Positions 25,946 to 33,072 of a DNA stretch of 39,301 nucleotides are shown here, piece by piece. Each line of letters opens with the position of its first letter. Position 1 is the first letter of the stretch. The notes below the pieces were generated by a model, which ran no database searches, had not been told where the DNA came from, and was given only the letters and a program-made list of their open reading frames with translations. Made by a program: the position numbers and the translations under genes. The DNA comes from an uncultured Bacteroidota bacterium (GTDB taxonomy: Bacteria; Bacteroidota; Bacteroidia; Flavobacteriales; Flavobacteriaceae). The stretch is from NCBI GenBank assembly GCA_902604715.1, contig CACLAD010000010.1:1-39301 (forward strand), written 5' to 3'.

Positions 25946-27561
25946 AATTTAATCTCTTTGGAGTGAATTTCAGTTGATCTGTCATAAGGAATATTGTCCA
26001 AAATCAACTTAATTGCTCTTATACGAGCATCTATTTTTCTATCTGCAAGTATAATATTCCAAGGAGCGATTTTAGTATTAGTTTTCTTGAACATTTTGTC
26101 TTTAAACTTAGTATATTCATCCCACAAATCTTGAGCTTTGCCATCAACCTCTGTAAATTTCCATTTCTTTAACGAACTATTTTTTATCTCCTTAAATCTT
26201 TTTTTTTGGGTCTCTTTTGAAATTGAAAAATAAAATTTTAGAAGAAGAATATTATCATCAATTATCATTTTTTCAAAATCATTTACATGTCTCATAAAAT
26301 TTTCATATTCCTTTTCTGAGCAGAAACCATTAACAGGCTCAACAACCGCCCTATTATACCACGATCTATCAAAAAAAACAATCTCACCGTTTTTTGGAAA
26401 GTTCTCAACATACCTTTGGAAATACCACTGCCCTTCTTCTGATATTGATGGTTTTGGAAGTGCTACAACTTTAAGCTTCCTCGGGTTTAAATTTTGTATT
26501 GTCCTTCTAATGGCTCCACCTTTACCAGCTGAATCTCTTCCTTCAAATAAAATGATAATTTTTTTATTTTTTTCTGAAACCCAATTTTGGAGCTTTATCA
26601 TTTCTATTTGAAGATTTTTAAGCTCCCTTTCAAATTTTACATACCTAAGAGTCTTAGAAATAGATGTGCTATCTCTAGAAAGTAAATTAATTAGTCCTTT
26701 ATTTTTATTTAAAATTTTTAAATCTTTTTTTAAAAAATTAACCTGTTTATCTTTTTTAATATTTTTTAGCTTTTCTATTGAATTTAAAGGTTTTTTAAAG
26801 TTTTTAAATTTAGAAAGTACATATTTTATCGAATTTATCCTTGCGTCTAATTTATCATTACTGTCAATGATTTTCCATGGAGCATGTGATGAATTTGTTT
26901 TCAAAAACATTTTTTCTTTATACTCAGTATATATATCCCATCTCTTTTGACCTTCCATATCAACTTCACTAAATTTCCATGTTTTCAGAGGATTAGATAA
27001 TCGATTTACAAATCTTAATTTTTGTTCATCTTTGGTAATAGAGAACCACAGCTTAATCAGTATTACACCATCATTAACCAACATTTTTTCGAAATCATTG
27101 ACCTGATTTATAAATAGCTCGTAATCACTTTTTTTGCAAAAGCCCATCACCGGCTCAACGATAGCCCTATTATACCAACTTCTATCATAGAATACAATTT
27201 CACCTGGATTTGGAATTTGTTCTAAATATCTTTGAAAATACCACTGACCTTTTTCAACTTGTGTTGGTTCTGCTAAAGCAACAACATGTGAATTTCTTGG
27301 ATTTAAGTGTTCTACAAATCTTTTGATTGCACCACCTTTTCCGGCAGCGTCTCTTCCTTCAAAAATTATGCATAGTCTTTTATTATTTTTACTAATCCAA
27401 TTTTGAAGGTTAACTAAATCAATTTGTAATTCGATGATTTTTCTATTGTAATCGCTTTTTTGAATAATTTTTTTATAGCGTTTTCTGGATAACTTTTCCT
27501 TTAATATTGACAGAAAAATTTCTCTTTCGTTATGCTTATTTAATTCATCAATTGACAACAT
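25942..27561 (-). CDS. Tandem two-domain polyphosphate kinase 2 (PPK2)
   Basis: The 539-residue protein carries two complete PPK2 domains (about 20-252 and 305-527). Both have an intact Walker A (EGRDAAGKGGAIKR at 68-81; EGRDSAGKGGAIRR at 340-353) and Walker B (FYDRSWYNRAIVEPVMGF from 124; FFDRSWYNRAVVEPVNGF from 396), plus the lid-region pattern PLKTWKFSEVD / SLKKWKFTEVD and the APW...D-K-x-DAR tail. PPK2 enzymes move phosphate between polyphosphate and nucleotides. Each half looks like the single-domain class I type (ADP/GDP to ATP/GTP) rather than the classical two-domain AMP phosphotransferase, so the nucleotide preference is uncertain. A Lys-rich linker (252-300) joins the halves. Starts 4 bases downstream of the DUF3127 gene. 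Confidence 0.9.
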   Translation of the reverse strand: MLSIDELNKHNEREIFLSILKEKLSRKRYKKIIQKSDYNRKIIELQIDLVNLQNWISKNNKRLCIIFEGRDAAGKGGAIKRFVEHLNPRNSHVVALAEPTQVEKGQWYFQRYLEQIPNPGEIVFYDRSWYNRAIVEPVMGFCKKSDYELFINQVNDFEKMLVNDGVILIKLWFSITKDEQKLRFVNRLSNPLKTWKFSEVDMEGQKRWDIYTEYKEKMFLKTNSSHAPWKIIDSNDKLDARINSIKYVLSKFKNFKKPLNSIEKLKNIKKDKQVNFLKKDLKILNKNKGLINLLSRDSTSISKTLRYVKFERELKNLQIEMIKLQNWVSEKNKKIIILFEGRDSAGKGGAIRRTIQNLNPRKLKVVALPKPSISEEGQWYFQRYVENFPKNGEIVFFDRSWYNRAVVEPVNGFCSEKEYENFMRHVNDFEKMIIDDNILLLKFYFSISKETQKKRFKEIKNSSLKKWKFTEVDGKAQDLWDEYTKFKDKMFKKTNTKIAPWNIILADRKIDARIRAIKLILDNIPYDRSTEIHSKEIKF

Positions 27562-27565
27562 AATT

Positions 27566-27946
27566 TTAGAACGGAAGATCGTCTAAGTCCTCATCATTTG
27601 TTTCTGAAGCAGGTTCAAATGGACTTAAATTATCGAGTGGAGGTAAATCTTCATTTATATCGGATTTATTTTCAGTTAATTCGATTCTCCACCCCTGAAT
27701 AGAATTAAAATATTTAATCTCTTTTGTTTGTGGGTTCTCCCACTCCCTTCCCCTTAAGTTAATATTAACTTTAACATTTTGACCTACGTCAAAACTGTTT
27801 AAAAGATCTGTTTTTTCCTGTATAAATTCTATTGATAATGTTTGTGGGTATTGCTCGTCGGTTGTTAAAACTAATTCCCTTTTCTTAAAAGTTGCACTAA
27901 TTTCCTGAACTTCTCCAATGACTTTGATTGAACCTTGTACTTCCAT
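27566..27946 (-). CDS. DUF3127 protein (OB-fold-like)
   Basis: The 126-residue protein matches DUF3127, a Bacteroidota family proposed to have an OB fold resembling single-strand-binding proteins. Recognisable parts are GSIKVIGEVQEISATFKKRELVLTTDEQYPQTLSIEFIQEK (6-46), VGQNVKVNINLRGREW (about 57-72) and YFNSIQGWRIE. A disordered acidic tail rich in Asp/Glu and ending DDLPF follows; SSB proteins end in a similar acidic DDxPF motif that recruits partner proteins. Function is unknown. It shares its strand with the PPK2 gene, which starts 4 bases after its stop. Confidence 0.88.
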   Translation of the reverse strand: MEVQGSIKVIGEVQEISATFKKRELVLTTDEQYPQTLSIEFIQEKTDLLNSFDVGQNVKVNINLRGREWENPQTKEIKYFNSIQGWRIELTENKSDINEDLPPLDNLSPFEPASETNDEDLDDLPF

Positions 27947-28013
27947 AAATTTTTTTAATAGTAAATATGAAGATAGATAATAATTAAGAATTATTGAAGT
28001 TTAATTTATATAT

Positions 28014-28031
28014 TAACTAACCGGTTATTTA
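28014..28031. promoter_or_regulatory. Near-perfect 18-bp palindrome upstream of DUF3127 and the orphan kinase
   Basis: TAACTAACCGGTTATTTA is symmetric over 18 bases except for one pair, around the perfect 10-mer TAACCGGTTA. It lies in the 107-base divergent spacer, 22 bases before the kinase ATG at 28054 and 68 bases from the DUF3127 start. The GC core stands out in an AT-rich spacer, so it is a candidate operator. No TAnnTTTG box was found beside it. Confidence 0.4.
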
Positions 28032-28053
28032 TTTTCAGTAAGTTTAAAACAGA

Positions 28054-29193
28054 ATGAAAAAAAATATTTTTAATAAAAATTGGTTAATAATCTTAATATC
28101 ATCATTCATTGTTGGGGTTATTTTATGGAATACGTATGTGTTTGTAAACAACTTCAAAATTGAAGAAAGAAATAAAATGGAGTTATGGTCTTTAGCAACT
28201 CTTGAGTTAATAGATATCGAAGGGGAAATCTCAAATTTAACGCTTGAAGTTCTAAAGAAAAATAAAACCACCCCAATGATAAAAGTTGATAATAATGGTA
28301 CAATTGAAATTAATAATATTGATGGTTTTAATAAGTCCGATTCTCTTGAGATAAATAATTTGATCAAAAAATTTAGTTCAGAAAATGAACCCATAAAAAT
28401 ATTACTTGCTGGAGAACATATTTCTACATTATACTATGGAAATTCAGGCCTACTCAACAAGCTGAAATTTTATCCGTCTGCTCTACTATTGATAGCTGCA
28501 TTATTTGGCTTTTTTGCCTTCCTATTCTTTAAAACCACAAAAATTGCAGAAATAAATATGTTATGGTCTGGTATGGCAAAAGAAACAGCCCATCAAATAG
28601 GAACTCCGTTAACTTCTCTAATGGGTTGGATTGAACTACTAAAAACATCATCAAATAAAGATCAATATCTAAAAGAAGTCGAAAAGGATTTAGAAAGGCT
28701 AAATGTTATTTCAGAAAGGTTTAATAAAATTGGATCTAAACCTAAGCTTACCAAAGAAAATATTTGTGAAGAAATTGACAAAACCATTAATTATCTGAGG
28801 GCAAGATTAAGTAAAAAAATTATATTAGAATTTGTACATCCAAAAGACGAAATAATTGTTTATATAAATAAACAATTATTTAGCTGGAGTTTGGAGAATA
28901 TAATTAAAAATAGTATTGATTCAATAAAAGATACTGGAAAGGTAAAAATTAGTATAATTGAAGAGAACGAATACTTGAAAATTCATATTTCTGATAATGG
29001 AATTGGGATAAAGCAATCGATTAAAAATAAGATTTTTAAACCTGGAGTAACTACCAAAGAAAGAGGTTGGGGTCTGGGTCTTTCTCTCTCGAAAAGAATT
29101 ATTGAAGAATACCACAACGGGGAAATCAAACTAACAGAGTCGATAGTTGGGCAAGGAACAAAAATGCTAATTAAATTAAATACTGTTAAATGA
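28054..29193 (+). CDS. Orphan sensor histidine kinase
   Basis: The 379-residue kinase has a transmembrane segment at about 10-31, a periplasmic region of roughly 105 residues, and a second transmembrane segment at about 138-160. A short HisKA-like region follows with His180 in MAKETAHQIGTPLTSLMGWIELL, then a HATPase domain with N-box NIIKNSIDSI, G1 ISDNGIGI and G2 GWGLGLSLSKRIIEEYHNGEI. The AHQIGTPL phospho-acceptor motif is the type I associate with flavobacterial NtrY/AtoS-like kinases. No response regulator is adjacent. It is divergent from DUF3127, and its last 18 bases overlap the 3' end of the HIT gene. Confidence 0.9.
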   Translation: MKKNIFNKNWLIILISSFIVGVILWNTYVFVNNFKIEERNKMELWSLATLELIDIEGEISNLTLEVLKKNKTTPMIKVDNNGTIEINNIDGFNKSDSLEINNLIKKFSSENEPIKILLAGEHISTLYYGNSGLLNKLKFYPSALLLIAALFGFFAFLFFKTTKIAEINMLWSGMAKETAHQIGTPLTSLMGWIELLKTSSNKDQYLKEVEKDLERLNVISERFNKIGSKPKLTKENICEEIDKTINYLRARLSKKIILEFVHPKDEIIVYINKQLFSWSLENIIKNSIDSIKDTGKVKISIIEENEYLKIHISDNGIGIKQSIKNKIFKPGVTTKERGWGLGLSLSKRIIEEYHNGEIKLTESIVGQGTKMLIKLNTVK

Positions 29194-29574
29194 ATCAGAA
29201 ATCAGTTTGGCAGTTACAGTAAAATCAGATTTAGCAATGTCAATCTTTTCTGAAAAATTTGCATCTTTCATCTCATTTATTGGTATTAAATGAACATGAA
29301 CATGTGGAACTTCAAGCCCAATTACAGACATCGCAACCTTTTTGCATTTAATCACCTTTTTAATTGATTTAGCTACTTTACGGGAAAATAACATGAGATT
29401 TTTATATGTTTCCTCATCTAGATCCAAAATATCATCAATTTCAAGTTTGGGAATACATAATGTATGACCAATTGAATTGGGGCTAATGTCTAAAAACGCT
29501 AAAAAGTCATCATTTTCTGCTACTCTATGACATGGTATTTCTCCATTGATAATTTTACTAAATATTGTAGGCAT
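29176..29574 (-). CDS. HIT family hydrolase
   Basis: The 132-residue protein is a histidine-triad nucleotide-binding protein, probably hydrolysing adenosine-linked phosphoramidates or dinucleotides. Motifs are IFSKIINGEIPCHRVAENDDFLAFLDISP near the N-terminus, GHTLCIPK (37-44) and the catalytic triad HVHVHLIP (91-98). Length is normal for the HINT branch. Its ATG lies directly against the greA stop with no gap, so it is translated from the greA transcript; greA-HIT is a familiar Bacteroidota pair. The end overlaps the convergent kinase by 18 bases. Confidence 0.94.
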   Translation of the reverse strand: MPTIFSKIINGEIPCHRVAENDDFLAFLDISPNSIGHTLCIPKLEIDDILDLDEETYKNLMLFSRKVAKSIKKVIKCKKVAMSVIGLEVPHVHVHLIPINEMKDANFSEKIDIAKSDFTVTAKLISDSFNSI

Positions 29575-30048
29575 TTATCTTGTGATTTCTAAAACTTCAA
29601 AATTAATGATTCCACTTGGAACATTTATTTGAGCAATTTCCCCAACAGATTTTCCAAGTAAGCCCTTACCAATTGGAGAATTAACAGAAATTTTACCCTT
29701 TGATAGGTCAGCTTCACCGTCAGCTACAATTGTGTAATCCATAATCATGTTGTTCACCTGATTCTTAATTTTTACTTTGGATAAAACAAGAACCTTAGAG
29801 TTATCGAGTTGGGATTCATCTATTACTCTAGCATTTGAAAGAGTTTCTTCCAACTTTGAAATTCTCATTTCAAGCATTCCTTGAGCTTCTTTAGCAGCAT
29901 CATATTCGGCATTTTCACTTAAGTCACCCTTGTCTCTAGCTTCGGCAATTGCATTTGATGCTTTTGGTCTCTCAACATCTTTTAGATGATTTAATTCTTC
30001 TTTTAATTTTTTAAGACCTTCAGCAGTATAATATGAAATTTTACTCAT
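29575..30048 (-). CDS. greA: Transcription elongation factor GreA
   Basis: GreA enters the secondary channel of RNA polymerase and stimulates cleavage of backtracked RNA. The 157-residue protein has the N-terminal coiled coil with YYTAEGLKKLKEELNHLKDVERPKASNAIAEARDKGDLSENAEYDAAKEAQGMLE, including the acidic tip (GDLSENAEYDAAK), and a C-terminal FKBP-like domain with SVNSPIGKGLLGKSVGEIAQINVPSG. All key residues are present. A promoter-like TATATTTG and a terminator-like hairpin with a U-run lie in the 110-base leader, suggesting control by attenuation or RNA stability. The HIT gene follows directly. Confidence 0.97.
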   Translation of the reverse strand: MSKISYYTAEGLKKLKEELNHLKDVERPKASNAIAEARDKGDLSENAEYDAAKEAQGMLEMRISKLEETLSNARVIDESQLDNSKVLVLSKVKIKNQVNNMIMDYTIVADGEADLSKGKISVNSPIGKGLLGKSVGEIAQINVPSGIINFEVLEITR

Positions 30049-30078
30049 ATCAGTAATTTTTAGTTTGTTATCTCTTAT

Positions 30079-30104
30079 AAAAGAAAAATCTCGCTTACAC
30101 GAGA
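30079..30104 (-). terminator. Terminator-like hairpin in the greA leader
   Basis: On the minus strand the RNA would read UCUCGU-GUAA-GCGAGA (30104 to 30089) followed by UUUUUCUUUU. This is a 6-bp stem with a GNRA-type GUAA tetraloop and a U-tract, the form of an intrinsic terminator. It lies about 30 bases upstream of the greA ATG at 30048, on the same strand. It could act as a leader attenuator or a 5' stabiliser. It cannot serve a plus-strand gene because no U-tract follows it in that direction. Confidence 0.6.
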
Positions 30105-30111
30105 CCTATTT

Positions 30112-30119
30112 CAAATATA
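30112..30119 (-). promoter_or_regulatory. Candidate promoter -7 box for greA
   Basis: The minus strand reads TATATTTG, matching TAnnTTTG. Transcription would begin near 30106, almost at the base of the leader hairpin, giving a leader of about 58 bases. No -33 element is evident. Confidence 0.35.
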
Positions 30120-30160
30120 CAAAATATTTAAATCATACTTATTTATTGTATTTTTATCTG

Positions 30161-30592
30161 ATGAGACTTGCTAAAATAATATCCTTTGTTACTTTATTAT
30201 TAATTATTGGGTGTGCAAAAAATATTAATGACTCAAGATGTAATTACCTACTAGATCTTGATATTTATTATGAAGTTAACTTAAATCTCCCCCAGTATAA
30301 TGATCTTAACTTTATTAGTAATTCAGTTTATATACCAAATGTTGGTAATGGAGGTATTATAATTGTAAACTCAGGCACAGGCTATTTGGCATGGGATGCT
30401 GCAGATCCAAATCATACTAACTTACCATGTTCGACACTAATTATATCTGGATTAGAAGCAACCTCAGGTTGTGCAGAGCAAAACACTTATAGTTTAATCA
30501 CGGGACAATCAATTGGAGTGGCTCTAACCTGCTCGCTCAAGCCTTACAGGGTTGAATCAAATGGTAATATTTTAGTTATTACAAGCTTCTAG
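30161..30592 (+). CDS. Lipoprotein with degenerate Rieske-like fold
   Basis: The frame is open from 30065, but the ATG at 30161 begins a clear lipoprotein signal (MRLAKIISFVTLLLIIGCAKN, lipid Cys18), so I use it; the product is 143 residues. The mature part resembles small Bacteroidota Rieske-type lipoproteins: LNLPQYNDLNFISNSVYIPNVGNGGIIIVNSGTGYLAWDAADPNHTNLPCS, then SGLEATSGCAEQNTYSLITGQ and LKPYRVESNGNILVI. In relatives with a cluster, a CPxH and a CPC-type segment supply the ligands. Here the first Cys is Asp (ADPNH) and the second site reads SGCAE, so a [2Fe-2S] cluster is unlikely. Function unknown. Its stop overlaps the convergent TonB receptor by 4 bases. Confidence 0.75.
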   Translation: MRLAKIISFVTLLLIIGCAKNINDSRCNYLLDLDIYYEVNLNLPQYNDLNFISNSVYIPNVGNGGIIIVNSGTGYLAWDAADPNHTNLPCSTLIISGLEATSGCAEQNTYSLITGQSIGVALTCSLKPYRVESNGNILVITSF

Positions 30593-32709
30593 AGTTTGAA
30601 TGTAAATCCGATTAGAAAGTTTCTTTTAGCTTGTGGGTAATAACCAGTTCCCTCAATAGTTGTAACCATATTGGGGTCTGACCATGTATCATCATAGGTA
30701 TAATAATAACCATTCGATACATATTCTCTATTAAAAATATTATTTAGCATTGCCGTAAAAATAATTTCATTAAAGTATTTTGATTTTTTAAAACTGTAAA
30801 TAAAATTAAGATCGGTTGTTGAATATGAACTAAGCTTTGAAACAACAGACTCCGTATTACTCATATATTGATCTCCAACAAACTTATTTAAGAGAGAAAT
30901 ATTGAAATCTTTTTTAGTGCTATAGTTGAAAGCTATCGATGAAATTAAATTTGGAGAAAATGAAATATCTGTATCTCCCCAATTAGTTACCTCTCCATTT
31001 AAGTTTGTTTTGTAATCAATATTTTTATTCTTGCTGAAACTAATATTAGTCGAGATGTCAAAATTATTTGAAGCTTTTAGCATAGTTTCAAGCTCAATTC
31101 CTTTTCTATAACTTTTACCACTATTTTCTCTAATTGGTGTTCCTACATCATCCAATGCACCAGTTAAAACTAACTGATTTTTATAATTCATATAGTATAG
31201 ATTTGATCCAAAATAAAACTTTTCACTCTTATATTTCCATCCAAATTCATAATCAGCTAGTTCCTCAGGCTGAATATTTAAGTTATTTTCAAAATCACTA
31301 CGAGTTGGCTCCCTAAAAGCCCTAGACAAGGAAAAATATATTTTATTCTTATCATTCAAGCTATAATTAAAACCAGCTTTAGGATTAAAGAAAGAATATT
31401 TTTTATTTACAGCTAATTCATCAATATTTGATGTACTCCCCGAGGTTTCATAATCTATTTTTCTTAATTGTAAATCAGCATAAACACTAATTTTATCAGA
31501 AAACTGATATATTGATTTTACGAAGTTGCTAAAATCCTTTTTCAAACCATTTCCATTATAAAAAAGATCTGTAAATTCAATATCACCTGAATTTTGAGAC
31601 CATATTGTTTCTCCAAAATGGTCGCCGTCATATTCACTGTATGTTGAGCCTAAAATTAAATTACTTTTTTTCTTATAATAGTTTAAGTTAAAATTAATAA
31701 CATAAAACTGATTGTCTAACCACTTTCTAGTAATAAAATCCTCACTGCCGTTTTCATTATATTGCTCATAGGCACCTTTTCCATTGGTGAGATTTAGACC
31801 TAAATTTGAGTTCAAATTTCTTGAAATGGATTGAGTCCAGTGAAATTGAAAATGATCCTGCTTAAAATTATCAACCTCATTTTCATGAAATCTTTCCTCA
31901 CCATTTAAATCATAATAAAGTCCTGATGGATTATAGGTCCTATTATTTTCTAATGTTTGAAGATCAATACCATTCCAAGCTTGATAAGTTCTTTCATGAC
32001 CAGCAAAATTTATAAACTTTAATAATGTTTTGTTTTTCTTATAGGAAAGTTGAAGAAAATAAGATTTCAAATCAGAAAAAGCTCTATCAATATAACCATC
32101 AGAATCAATTTTTGAAAGCCTTCCTGAAAACTCAAAAGTATCATTTAACAGCCCAGTGCTGAATCTAAAATTATTTTTTATGGTATTAAAACTACCAACT
32201 GTATTAGCAGCTTCGAAATATGGGTTTTGAGAAATTTTATCAGTTAAGATATTAATACTCGCACCAAACGCACTAGATCCATTTACAGAGGTTCCAATTC
32301 CTCTTTGAACTTGTAAATTTTCAACAGAGGATGAAAAATCAGGTAAATCAACCCAGTATGTTCCTAAAGACTCAGCATCATTATATGGGATTCCATTGAT
32401 AGTAACATTTATCGATTGTGAATTAATTCCTCTAATTCTTATACCTGTATAGCCAATACCTGCACCCGCATCAGAAGTGGTAACTACATTGGGTAGAAAA
32501 TTTAGTAAAATTGGAATATCTTGACCTAAATTTCTTTTAGAAATATCTTCCTTTGACACATTATTAAATGCAATTGGAATATTTTCTTTTACTCTTGTAG
32601 AGGATACAATTACTTCCTCTAAATTTTGAATTTCTAAAGAATCAACTACAGATTCTTGTGCACTTAGCGATATGCTAAAAGCCAATAAAACAAACACAAT
32701 TTTTTTCAT
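30589..32709 (-). CDS. TonB-dependent receptor under TPP riboswitch control, probable thiamin receptor
   Basis: The 706-residue outer-membrane protein has a signal peptide (1-17, ending SLSAQ), a TonB box-like LEEVIVSSTR (30-39), a plug domain with NVSKEDISKRNLGQDIPILLNFLPNV, IRIRGINSQSINVTINGIPYND and VQRGIGTSVNGSSAFGASINI, and a beta-barrel ending in a C-terminal aromatic/Leu strand (RNFLIGFTFKL). It lacks a carboxypeptidase-like N-domain. The plug motifs are general for siderophore/vitamin receptors. A TPP riboswitch lies directly upstream on the same strand, so the substrate is very likely thiamin, its phosphate, or a precursor, taken up with TonB-ExbBD energy. That substrate call is inference from the riboswitch. 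Confidence 0.92.
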   Translation of the reverse strand: MKKIVFVLLAFSISLSAQESVVDSLEIQNLEEVIVSSTRVKENIPIAFNNVSKEDISKRNLGQDIPILLNFLPNVVTTSDAGAGIGYTGIRIRGINSQSINVTINGIPYNDAESLGTYWVDLPDFSSSVENLQVQRGIGTSVNGSSAFGASINILTDKISQNPYFEAANTVGSFNTIKNNFRFSTGLLNDTFEFSGRLSKIDSDGYIDRAFSDLKSYFLQLSYKKNKTLLKFINFAGHERTYQAWNGIDLQTLENNRTYNPSGLYYDLNGEERFHENEVDNFKQDHFQFHWTQSISRNLNSNLGLNLTNGKGAYEQYNENGSEDFITRKWLDNQFYVINFNLNYYKKKSNLILGSTYSEYDGDHFGETIWSQNSGDIEFTDLFYNGNGLKKDFSNFVKSIYQFSDKISVYADLQLRKIDYETSGSTSNIDELAVNKKYSFFNPKAGFNYSLNDKNKIYFSLSRAFREPTRSDFENNLNIQPEELADYEFGWKYKSEKFYFGSNLYYMNYKNQLVLTGALDDVGTPIRENSGKSYRKGIELETMLKASNNFDISTNISFSKNKNIDYKTNLNGEVTNWGDTDISFSPNLISSIAFNYSTKKDFNISLLNKFVGDQYMSNTESVVSKLSSYSTTDLNFIYSFKKSKYFNEIIFTAMLNNIFNREYVSNGYYYTYDDTWSDPNMVTTIEGTGYYPQAKRNFLIGFTFKL

Positions 32710-32714
32710 GAAAT

Positions 32715-32754
32715 ATATAGTTTAAGTTATGCGGAGTGTTTACAAAAACTATAT
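32715..32754 (-). promoter_or_regulatory. Inverted repeat next to the receptor start: candidate riboswitch expression platform
   Basis: ATATAGTTT (32754-32746 on the minus strand) and AAACTATAT (32723-32715) are perfect 9-bp complements with a 22-base loop. The 3' arm ends 5 bases before the ATG. A stem here would hide the translation start, so it could be the element the TPP riboswitch switches. There is no U-tract, arguing for translational rather than terminator control. Confidence 0.5.
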
Positions 32755-32764
32755 TGAAATTAAA

Positions 32765-32848
32765 TCAAATTCCTAAACAGCATTACCTGTTCTAGGTTCA
32801 ATGGGTATAATCTCAGCCTTTAAAGCACCCCCCTTATTAATTAGTATA
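32765..32848 (-). ncRNA. TPP (THI-box) riboswitch
   Basis: The minus strand carries the thiamin pyrophosphate riboswitch core in order: GGGGGGTGC, then GGCTGAGATTATACCC, then TTGAACCTAGAACAGG, then TAATGCTGTTTAGGAA. The CUGAGA, ACCC, GAACCU and UAAUGC elements are all at the expected spacing. The GGGG/ACCC helix and the CCU-AGAAC-AGG hairpin can be paired by eye. The downstream gene on the same strand, 56 bases on, is a TonB-dependent receptor, as in other Bacteroidota thiamin regulons. When TPP is plentiful the receptor would be turned off. Exact ends are approximate. Confidence 0.95.
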
Positions 32849-32874
32849 AATTTACAAATTTTTAATAAAATAGA

Positions 32875-33067
32875 TTATTGATTTTTAATCGGCCAATCAT
32901 CGTATTGTGAAAAATCTCCATTTCCCCAATCAATTAGTTCCTCTTTAGTTAACAATAACCGCAGCTTTTAGTCCCTGCTTATTATGCAGTATGTGATTTA
33001 ATAGGGTAGTTTTTCCAGCCCCTAAAAAACCACTCAGTACAGTAACTGGAAGTTTTTTCATATTCAT
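32875..33067 (-). pseudogene. Internally deleted COG0523 (CobW-type) GTPase remnant
   Basis: A 40-codon frame from 33067 reads [19 protein letters not shown] followed by [21 protein letters not shown] and stops (32945-32947). This is the exact N-terminus of a COG0523 GTPase, with the GAGKTT P-loop. One frame over, 32955-32875 reads [20 protein letters not shown] then WPIKNQ and a stop, which resembles the C-terminal tail of the same family (LLT-x-EE ... W). Some 300 residues, including the CxCC metal motif and the switch regions, are gone. At the join, attgttaac serves as I-V-N in one frame and ttgttaact as L-L-T in the other, suggesting a deletion between short repeats. The start lies 5 bases after the ZnuD-like receptor's stop. 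Such GTPases act as zinc or cobalt metallochaperones; this one cannot work. Confidence 0.82.
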
Positions 33068-33072
33068 ATTCG

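Noticed and set aside
27979-27995. AATAATT-AAG-AATTATT hairpin upstream of DUF3127
   Set aside because: Composed only of A and T with no U-tract; such repeats arise by chance in this base composition.
28044-28394. Open frame of 116 codons on the minus strand
   Set aside because: It lies wholly opposite the N-terminal part of the orphan histidine kinase, which has clear domains; the antisense frame has no recognisable motif and no gene context.
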